A stretch of 54,206 nt of DNA from Clostridiaceae bacterium (GTDB taxonomy: Bacteria; Bacillota; Clostridia; Oscillospirales; Acutalibacteraceae). The DNA lies in contig CAJGBV010000015.1 in assembly GCA_904501755.1 (NCBI GenBank), forward strand, positions 1-54,206, given 5' to 3'. Positions 49,668-54,206 of the stretch are shown here, in pieces. Every line of letters begins with the position of its first letter. Position 1 is the stretch's first letter. The notes beneath the pieces were generated by a model that searched no databases, had not been told where the DNA came from, and worked only from the letters and a program-made list of their open reading frames with translations. Position numbers and translations under genes: made by a program.

Positions 49668-50768
49668 TTAATCTTCAGTACCGAGAAGATTTTTCATATT
49701 TTTCGCTATTTCTTCCCTGTCCTCAGCACCGAATTTTTTTATCATTTTAGCTACCCTGTATTTAATGGCTCGGTCGGTAAGCTTAAGCTTATCAGCCATT
49801 TCTCCATAGGTATCATTATTTATAATACAGTACAAAATTTCCTTATCAAGCTCGTCACATTCACCTAAAAAGGCTTCAGCACGGATAATACTCTGTACAT
49901 CAGGGTCGTAATAATAAGCTTCATTTCCGGTTTCGCTGGTGTCCTGAAAGCCGTCCTCATCACAGTTTTCAATATGTCCTGTGGAGCCTCTTATAATAAG
50001 TTCGCAAGGCAGAGAAACCGTAACACGCATTTCTCCCTCATTACGTCTGACATAACGCCAGAGTCTTATAGCCTGCTTACCCATTTCAAAATAATCAAAA
50101 TTAACCGAAGTGATAGGCACACCGTGACGCTGACCGAGATTGGAATTCCCGATTCCCGCAACCTTAATATCCTCAGGAACACGTATACCTCTTGTTTTTA
50201 AAAGGTTAATAAGATAAATCGCCACAGTATCGTTTACACAAAGAACTCCGTCAAAATGCTCTTTTTCATAGCTTTCAATAAAATCGTCAACACAAAGGGC
50301 AAGAGTGTCATTGCAAACAAAAACCCGTGAACTTTCGTTATTGAGGGAAATAATGGTCTGCTCCTTAACCCTGTCAGCAATAGAGCTGCGGTTAACACCA
50401 AGCAATGCAATTTTTTTACATCCTGCAACTGTAAGGTAGGAAAAAACCGACTTAACAACATCAGAAAGTTCAAACTCTATGCCGTTACACTTTTCCTTTA
50501 GTTCGGGGTGCAGACAGGCTCCAACAACAATAGGATTAAGTCCTGTTTTAGATGACTCTTCAACAGAATTTCTTACCCAACGGTATGTATAACCGACAAT
50601 AAGCAGTGGCACTCCCTTTTCAAGCTTATCAAGGTATTTTAAATCGATAAGATGTAAATCATACTCTTGACGGGCTGCCATCTTCTTCATACCGTTTATT
50701 ATATTAGTAATCCAGAAAAATTCTTTTTCACTGGGCTGTATCAGAACATAAACATTTCTTTTAGACAT
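49668..50768 (-). CDS. Regulator with LacI-type sugar-sensor domain and C-terminal LuxR/sigma-r4-like HTH
   Basis: The protein has 366 residues. Residues 1-260 match the periplasmic-binding-protein-like sensor of LacI/PurR regulators (FDGVLCVNDTVAIYLINLL, VPEDIKVAGIGNSNLGQRHG, SLPCELIIRGST), but the N-terminal LacI helix-turn-helix is missing: the sensor begins at residue 4. The C-terminus (about 305-360) instead has a helical segment DTYGEMADKLKLTDRAIKYR followed by a basic helix, like LuxR or sigma-70 region 4 HTH domains. This order, sensor first and DNA-binding domain last, is the reverse of LacI. It is first in the unit with the DUF5107 gene. Confidence 0.78.
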   Translation of the reverse strand: MSKRNVYVLIQPSEKEFFWITNIINGMKKMAARQEYDLHLIDLKYLDKLEKGVPLLIVGYTYRWVRNSVEESSKTGLNPIVVGACLHPELKEKCNGIEFELSDVVKSVFSYLTVAGCKKIALLGVNRSSIADRVKEQTIISLNNESSRVFVCNDTLALCVDDFIESYEKEHFDGVLCVNDTVAIYLINLLKTRGIRVPEDIKVAGIGNSNLGQRHGVPITSVNFDYFEMGKQAIRLWRYVRRNEGEMRVTVSLPCELIIRGSTGHIENCDEDGFQDTSETGNEAYYYDPDVQSIIRAEAFLGECDELDKEILYCIINNDTYGEMADKLKLTDRAIKYRVAKMIKKFGAEDREEIAKNMKNLLGTED

Positions 50769-50866
50769 ATTACAACTCCATATTTTTCTAAATATATATT
50801 ATCACATAATTAAACCTATAACAAGGAAATTAATTCGCATTTTTCCGTTTTTTTTATTCCTTAACA

Positions 50867-50895
50867 TTGCTTTACAAAGAAATATATGGTAAAAT
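50867..50895 (+). promoter_or_regulatory. Sigma-A promoter of the orphan membrane protein gene
   Basis: TTGCTT (50867-50872), 17 bases ending in TGG, and TAAAAT (50890-50895), about 28 bases before the start codon. Confidence 0.65.
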
Positions 50896-50923
50896 ATATA
50901 AAAATTAGTTCAGTAGGTGTTTT

Positions 50924-51589
50924 ATGAGAGCAAAACGGAGCATTATTTATTTTCATAATACAAAGCATCAGCATGATTTACGGGTCGCAACCTTTATTAT
51001 GTTTTTATCCCTTGTGATTGAAAAAGCTCTGTCAGGTGCTACAGCCCTCTACAATTCCGGCAATTTGATTTTCACTCTATCCTTTTCTCCCATTGATATA
51101 ATATGTATCCTTGTTTATCTGTCGGTATCGGTTCTTTTAGCTCTTAAGGTGAAGTATCACTATTTATTATTACCCGACTTTGTTTTATTGTTTGTAAAGC
51201 TTTATACTGCTTTTATCAGCATACATCACCTGATAGATTACGTTGATTATACTGACTATGAAATTGTATCTTATTTTTCAAAAGCCATTGAAAGTCTGCT
51301 CTTTTCACTGTTTCTTATTTTACTATTCATTGGAAAACTTTTTCATACAAAAAGGGCATATTCTAAAAACTATCCCTTTGTTTGTATGCGACTGCTTGTT
51401 GCCTGTTTCCCTGTAACAGTAATCCTCGAAACCGTTAAAATGATACTAAAAATGGAAACAGCACAGTATCCGTTCCTTGTGATTTTCGAGTTTGCAAAAA
51501 ATATACTGAATGAAGCGTTTCTTGATTTACCCTATTTTCTGCTACTGCTGCTTATGGCATTTGTACCACAAAACAGATATTATAACTGA
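50924..51589 (+). CDS. Hypothetical integral membrane protein
   Basis: The protein has 221 residues and about five hydrophobic segments (near residues 22-45, 55-75, 80-98, 122-140, 155-172 and 195-212, some short), with a basic cytoplasmic N-terminus. I do not recognise the family. It has its own promoter and terminator and so is a single-gene unit. TAGGTG lies eight bases before the ATG. Its neighbours, a sugar-type regulator and a nucleotidyltransferase pair, do not suggest a function. Confidence 0.7.
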   Translation: MRAKRSIIYFHNTKHQHDLRVATFIMFLSLVIEKALSGATALYNSGNLIFTLSFSPIDIICILVYLSVSVLLALKVKYHYLLLPDFVLLFVKLYTAFISIHHLIDYVDYTDYEIVSYFSKAIESLLFSLFLILLFIGKLFHTKRAYSKNYPFVCMRLLVACFPVTVILETVKMILKMETAQYPFLVIFEFAKNILNEAFLDLPYFLLLLLMAFVPQNRYYN

Positions 51590-51596
51590 AATAGTC

Positions 51597-51630
51597 AAAA
51601 AACCGACTTGTGAAAACAAGTCGGTTTTTT
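51597..51630 (+). terminator. Terminator of the orphan membrane protein gene
   Basis: AAAAAACCGACTTG-tgaaaa-CAAGTCGGTTTTTT, a 14-pair hairpin ending in a T-run on the plus strand, seven bases after the stop codon. Confidence 0.85.
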
Positions 51631-51700
51631 TGTAAGAGAAGTCGTAAAAGTACAAATCAGCCACTGCAAAAAAGGGAAGAAACGCTTAAAGTACACTATA

Positions 51701-52360
51701 TCATTCGTGTTTAATGATCCACTTTTTCGACCACGCAAATAAATCTTCTGAGGCTTTTTCAAAATCGACTGTCAGGCCATTCTTGTATTTCATAAATGTT
51801 TCCATAACGGATTGTTCGTCGGACGAAACGATAGGGAGCAAGACTTTTTGCTGTTTGATATATTGCCCCGTCTGCTTATAAGCGATTGCCTGCACCACAA
51901 AGATAGCAGACTTATAGAGTCCTTGCAAAATCTCCTCGCTTTTTTCGTGGAGTATATTGTGTACGCATCCATGGTATATGTTGCAGGTGCCGATTTTTAT
52001 GGCTTGATCCACAGCAGTTTCGTCAACAAGTGTTAACACCTCGTCAAGACTCCCTTTGATTGGCGTGGTATCATAACAAAATTGGAACAGGTCGGACGGT
52101 TCCCAGTTCAAAAGCTCCTCCTTACCTGAAAGGAAACCACAAATCAGTTCTCGCTTAGTAAGGGTATCCAACATCGCGTTATAAGATTCGATATCTTCAA
52201 CAGACAATTCATCCAAAATGACAACAATATCAATGTCGCTTGTTTCCGTTGCTTCTCCGCGACCGTAGCTGCCCTGCAGGCCAACAAACCAAATACGATT
52301 TGCAAAGGTGTCGTTTAGCTTGACGATAAAGGCGTCCATCCAATTCTCAATATTTATCAT
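51701..52360 (-). CDS. Nucleotidyltransferase-domain protein
   Basis: The protein has 219 residues from the ATG at 52360, with AAGGAG eight bases upstream. The N-terminal Pol-beta type domain shows GLQGSYGRGEATETSDIDIV, the G-S-x10-D-x-D metal motif of MNT/KNTase proteins. The C-terminal half is helical and resembles the helical partner domain of aminoglycoside nucleotidyltransferase-like proteins. It overlaps the four-helix-bundle gene by four bases (ATGA). Together they could form a toxin-antitoxin-like or modification pair. The base composition of both genes looks richer in G+C than the surroundings, suggesting transfer. Confidence 0.82.
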   Translation of the reverse strand: MINIENWMDAFIVKLNDTFANRIWFVGLQGSYGRGEATETSDIDIVVILDELSVEDIESYNAMLDTLTKRELICGFLSGKEELLNWEPSDLFQFCYDTTPIKGSLDEVLTLVDETAVDQAIKIGTCNIYHGCVHNILHEKSEEILQGLYKSAIFVVQAIAYKQTGQYIKQQKVLLPIVSSDEQSVMETFMKYKNGLTVDFEKASEDLFAWSKKWIIKHE

Positions 52361-52710
52361 TTCGCATTCTCCTTTGCGGTGTGGCAGGAAGCGATCAGCA
52401 TTACTCGCAAAGATGTACACTTTGCAGAGAGGGATTTATATGATTGTTCGTCAATATAATTTGTTCTGCGCAACAATTCAAGCCAATATCCTGTTTCACT
52501 TGCCTCCTTTAAGGCGATTTCGAGTTTAGAAATGAAATCCTTCTTACCCTGTGCGTACTGTGCTTCGTGGATATTTGCACCGATGCTCGTGCCACTTCTG
52601 CCGATTTGGTTGGAAATAATAGATTCGTGACTTGATTTCAGATGTTTAACAAGGTTTATGATATCCACAGAAAATCCCATAGAAAGTTCAACAAGCTTAT
52701 TTTCCTTCAT
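52357..52710 (-). CDS. Four-helix-bundle protein (23S rRNA intervening-sequence/Avd-like)
   Basis: The protein has 117 residues, all helical, with QIGRSGTSIGANIHEAQYA, the signature of the TIGR02436 four-helix-bundle family. The family includes proteins encoded within 23S rRNA intervening sequences and Avd, the accessory protein of diversity-generating retroelements. No reverse transcriptase or rRNA is seen nearby. It is the first gene of a two-gene unit with a strong promoter; AAGGAGG lies eight bases before the ATG. Function unknown. Confidence 0.88.
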   Translation of the reverse strand: MKENKLVELSMGFSVDIINLVKHLKSSHESIISNQIGRSGTSIGANIHEAQYAQGKKDFISKLEIALKEASETGYWLELLRRTNYIDEQSYKSLSAKCTSLRVMLIASCHTAKENAK

Positions 52711-52733
52711 AAAAATCGCCTCCTTTTTTAGTT

Positions 52734-52762
52734 ATTATATCATAAAACTTATGGGTTTTCAA
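52734..52762 (-). promoter_or_regulatory. Sigma-A promoter of the four-helix-bundle/nucleotidyltransferase unit
   Basis: Minus-strand TTGAAA (52762-52757), 17 bases ending in TGA, and TATAAT (52739-52734), about 24 bases before the start codon. It touches the palindromic repeat array. Confidence 0.75.
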
Positions 52763-52927
52763 TGATGCATCGCCTACTGCGATATGATGTTATGCTTCGC
52801 ATAATGATGTTGCTCATTTCATTCGCAATAATCCTATGTTTGCCACAAATTATTAGCGAAGCGACATCATTGGGCGTAGCCGTCATCATTAGTGAAACGA
52901 CATCATTTGGCAAAGGCAAACATCATT
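52763..52927. repeat. Array of short palindromic ATGATG-type repeats in inverted halves
   Basis: Short hairpin units each bounded by ATGATG or CATCAT follow one another, for example ATGATGTTATGCTTCGCATA and ATGATGTTGC...GCAATA. The left units read ATGATGT; the right units are their inverse (GCGACATCATT, GTCATCATT, ACGACATCATT, AACATCATT). The whole array is therefore a large imperfect inverted repeat around 52838-52848. It resembles REP/MITE-type intergenic elements. No gene is seen in it. With the terminator, tRNA fragment and 11-bp repeats it accounts for the 390-base gap between 52711 and 53102. Confidence 0.8.
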
Positions 52928-52928
52928 A

Positions 52929-52969
52929 AAAAAGACCACATTTGTCCGGTAGACAAATGTGGTCTTTTT
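52929..52969 (-). terminator. Terminator downstream of the tRNA-Trp fragment
   Basis: AAAAAGACCACATTTGTC and GACAAATGTGGTCTTTTT form an 18-pair hairpin directly after the CCA end of the tRNA fragment on the minus strand. It is the kind of terminator expected after the original intact tRNA gene. Confidence 0.88.
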
Positions 52970-52971
52970 GT

Positions 52972-53018
52972 TGGCAGGGGTAGAAGGACTCGAACCCTCA
53001 CAAACGGTTTTGGAGACC
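52972..53018 (-). tRNA. 3' half of tRNA-Trp(CCA), probable attachment-site remnant
   Basis: The minus strand reads GGTCTCCAAAACC (anticodon arm, anticodon CCA), a short variable loop, GAGGGTTCGAGTCCTTC (T arm), then ACCCCTG and an encoded CCA. The D arm and 5' acceptor strand are absent: the sequence upstream (53019-53060) does not resemble a tRNA 5' half. A lone 3' half with its native terminator is the usual scar where an integrated element has displaced the 5' part; the intact copy should lie at the other end of the element, beyond the window. Confidence 0.85.
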
Positions 53019-53077
53019 TAATATGTTTTAGCAATTTTTCCGCATTATACCGTCATTTTTGAGCCTTCGATTATCAA

Positions 53078-53099
53078 TTTGACTATAATTTGACTATAA
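53078..53099. repeat. Two tandem 11-bp repeats TTTGACTATAA near the attachment site
   Basis: TTTGACTATAA occurs twice in perfect tandem 60 bases from the tRNA break. The spacing and position suit arm-type binding sites of a tyrosine recombinase or excisionase. The repeat also contains TTGACTATAAT, a promoter-like string, so this reading is not certain. Confidence 0.6.
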
Positions 53100-53102
53100 T
53101 AA

Positions 53103-53312
53103 CTAAAAATTAATTGCTTTTCCTTTCGATTTATTAAGCCAATTTTCCAGTGCATTTTTTTCTACAAAATACTTTCTTCCAATCTTAATACTTGGAAATG
53201 TTTTTGAATGCACAAGGTTATAAATCGTTCTACTCCCACATTTTAAAATTTCCTGTAAGTCTTTTGTCGTATACATTACAGGACAATCATAATTACCAAT
53301 GTTTTGAGTCAC
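53103..53312 (-). CDS. Excisionase-like helix-turn-helix protein
   Basis: The protein has 69 residues from a GTG at 53312; an ATG 12 codons later (MYTTKDLQEIL) is also possible. The core MYTTKDLQEILKCGSRTIYN and KTFPSIKIGRKYFVEKNALENWL is the HTH_17/excisionase domain found in Xis proteins of Tn916-like elements and related phages. Its position next to the tRNA-Trp break and the 11-bp repeats supports a role in excision. The usual integrase partner is not adjacent. Confidence 0.8.
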   Translation of the reverse strand: MTQNIGNYDCPVMYTTKDLQEILKCGSRTIYNLVHSKTFPSIKIGRKYFVEKNALENWLNKSKGKAINF

Positions 53313-53320
53313 TATTAAAT

Positions 53321-53875
53321 TTATCCTACCTTATTAAATTTATCTATTAATTGTATTATTTCGTCCCAATTATAAACTCTATGAATTATATCTGTTAATT
53401 TGCTGTCATCCACTTTTCTATTCCAAGGCTTATCAAATAATACTTTTTTATAACTTCCATTATACAAATTATGAAGCCCGTCATCTATAAGAACATCACC
53501 TTTGACAAGAGACTTGTTATTTGCTATAACAACATGAGACCAAGGAATTTCGGGTAATTCTCTTTGCAGCCACTCAGCTTTCCACTTAATTGTATCTGGA
53601 TGGGCAGACCCAACTATGTATATTTCGTGACCTTCAGACAACAGTTTTTGTATTCCCTCTTTTGCTCCCGGCATCACCTCAACGCCGTTCCAAAATGCCT
53701 GAAGGTGCAATGGGTTATAAACTTCATCTTCCGACAGAGTAGGAAATGCTTTACACATATCCCACTCATTAACATCTTCAAAGTTTACAGAAGTACCATA
53801 TACGCAATTTAGAGTATATACCCAACGATATGTCATTGTATTTATCACTTCGTCAAAATCAAGTAAAATCTTCAT
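53321..53875 (-). CDS. 5'(3')-deoxyribonucleotidase-like HAD protein
   Basis: The protein has 184 residues from the ATG at 53875. It is of the NT5C type: motif I MKILLDFDEVINTM (D-F-D), cap region, IVGSAHPDTIKWKAEWL, and motif IV LIDDGLHNL followed by KVLFDKPWNRK. Such proteins remove phosphate from deoxynucleoside monophosphates and are common in phages and mobile elements. It begins one base after the stop of the guanylate-kinase-like gene, so the two probably work together on nucleotide pools. Confidence 0.85.
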   Translation of the reverse strand: MKILLDFDEVINTMTYRWVYTLNCVYGTSVNFEDVNEWDMCKAFPTLSEDEVYNPLHLQAFWNGVEVMPGAKEGIQKLLSEGHEIYIVGSAHPDTIKWKAEWLQRELPEIPWSHVVIANNKSLVKGDVLIDDGLHNLYNGSYKKVLFDKPWNRKVDDSKLTDIIHRVYNWDEIIQLIDKFNKVG

Positions 53876-53876
53876 T

Positions 53877-54206
53877 TTATTCACCGTAAGTTTCAAGTTC
53901 AGATATAATGCATCTCAATGTATTTATTGCCTTTGTCTTGTTTTTATTTTCTATAATAAAATCAACTTTTTCCTCGCAATTGGCAAATACTTTAGCGTCG
54001 AGAACTATTCTTTTAAACGCTTTTTTAAGACTATCTCCTCGCTTTAGCATTCTATGTAGCCGAGTATACCAAGGGCAGTCTATGTAAATAGCACAAATCC
54101 TTTTGCTGCCTGTGTAATGTTCTTTAAAATAATCAAGTCCGTCTGGGTCGATTACATACAAAGACGAATTGTTAACCTGTTCTGAGGTGGCACAATATCT
54201 ATAACC
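53877..54206 (-). CDS. Guanylate-kinase-like protein (N-terminus beyond the window)
   Basis: The frame is open to the window edge, giving 109 residues. It starts mid-protein at YRYCATSEQVNNSSLYVIDP, the GMP-kinase lid region, and continues with RICAIYIDCPWYTRLHRMLKR and RIVLDAKVFANCEEKVDFII, matching the C-terminal half of guanylate kinases. The P-loop would lie outside the window. Phage-type nucleotide kinases of this size are frequent in mobile elements. Paired with a deoxyribonucleotidase-like gene. Confidence 0.75.
   Translation of the reverse strand, partial: GYRYCATSEQVNNSSLYVIDPDGLDYFKEHYTGSKRICAIYIDCPWYTRLHRMLKRGDSLKKAFKRIVLDAKVFANCEEKVDFIIENKNKTKAINTLRCIISELETYGE

Larger units (their letters stand above)
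53019..54206. mobile_element. End of an integrated element at tRNA-Trp (continues beyond the window)
   Basis: The interval begins at the break in the tRNA-Trp fragment and holds tandem 11-bp repeats, an excisionase-like HTH gene and two nucleotide-metabolism genes of phage-like type. No integrase is in view, so the element is inferred. It may be an integrative conjugative element, a prophage or a decayed island. Confidence 0.65.

Noticed and set aside
52357..52710. Diversity-generating retroelement, suggested by the Avd-like protein
   Set aside because: No reverse transcriptase, template repeat or variable repeat is seen in the window.
52763..52927. CRISPR array
   Set aside because: The units are short, variable palindromes in two orientations with no constant-length spacers and no cas genes nearby.
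52972..53060. Complete tRNA-Trp gene
   Set aside because: The 5' acceptor strand and D arm are missing; the sequence beyond 53018 does not fold into the 5' half.

Overview
The window looks like a chromosome segment of an uncultured, low-G+C Clostridia-type Firmicute, probably a polysaccharide-using gut organism of the Oscillospiraceae/Ruminococcaceae kind. The evidence is a full-length Spo0A, sigma-A style promoters (TTGACA/TATAAT, often with an extended -10), GGAGG ribosome sites, many short palindromic terminators, a nine-gene his operon with short HisG plus HisZ, anaerobic pyruvate formate-lyase, and several sugar-catabolic loci each next to an AraC or DeoR regulator. The assignment is inferred from gene content; no 16S or ribosomal protein gene is present.

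Layout. 1-5.7 kb (minus strand): a c-di-GMP module. A membrane GGDEF protein is followed by a sigma-A promoter, a c-di-GMP-I riboswitch and a terminator. These lead into an operon of an EAL phosphodiesterase, a hexapeptide acyltransferase, a Wzx-like flippase and a glycosyltransferase cut by the window edge. 5.9-8.4 kb (minus): five small housekeeping or stress-type genes ending in a stand-alone TipAS domain. 8.5-9.4 kb: an unidentified structured leader RNA before a GNAT gene, then a telomere-like CCCTAAAT tract. 9.4-16.8 kb (minus): hisZ-G-D-C-B-H-A-F-IE. 16.9-19.2 kb (minus): metY-metA with a palindromic operator. 19.3-22.4 kb (plus): a ZTP (pfl-type) riboswitch with an overlapping terminator, then pflB-pflA. 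22.4-23.2 kb (minus): spo0A.

23.5-50.8 kb is a run of carbohydrate loci: Gfo/Idh plus MDR dehydrogenase with AraC; mannose-6-P isomerase and a clan GH-A glycosidase with AraC; a DUF4965/glutaminase-family protein; an operon of AroD-like, epimerase-like, amidohydrolase and quinone-oxidoreductase-like proteins with AraC; sn-glycerol-1-phosphate dehydrogenase plus a HAD phosphatase with DeoR; an EEP nuclease/phosphatase; a PfkB kinase next to an SGNH hydrolase broken by one in-frame stop; a GH28-enolase-GH16-SDR operon with AraC; and a DUF5107/TPR protein with an unusual regulator that joins a LacI-type sensor to a C-terminal HTH. The glycosidases lack visible signal peptides and no transporter is encoded here, so they probably act on imported oligosaccharides.

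50.9-54.2 kb is accessory: an orphan membrane protein, a nucleotidyltransferase/four-helix-bundle pair, an array of small palindromic repeats, and the 3' half of a tRNA-Trp with its terminator. This half-tRNA marks the end of an integrated element that continues to the right with an excisionase-like gene, a deoxyribonucleotidase-like gene and a guanylate-kinase-like gene.

The most notable items are the two riboswitches with readable expression platforms, the unassigned structured leader at 8504-8591, the PBP-HTH fusion regulator, the AroD-like protein in a catabolic operon, and the tRNA-Trp element end.
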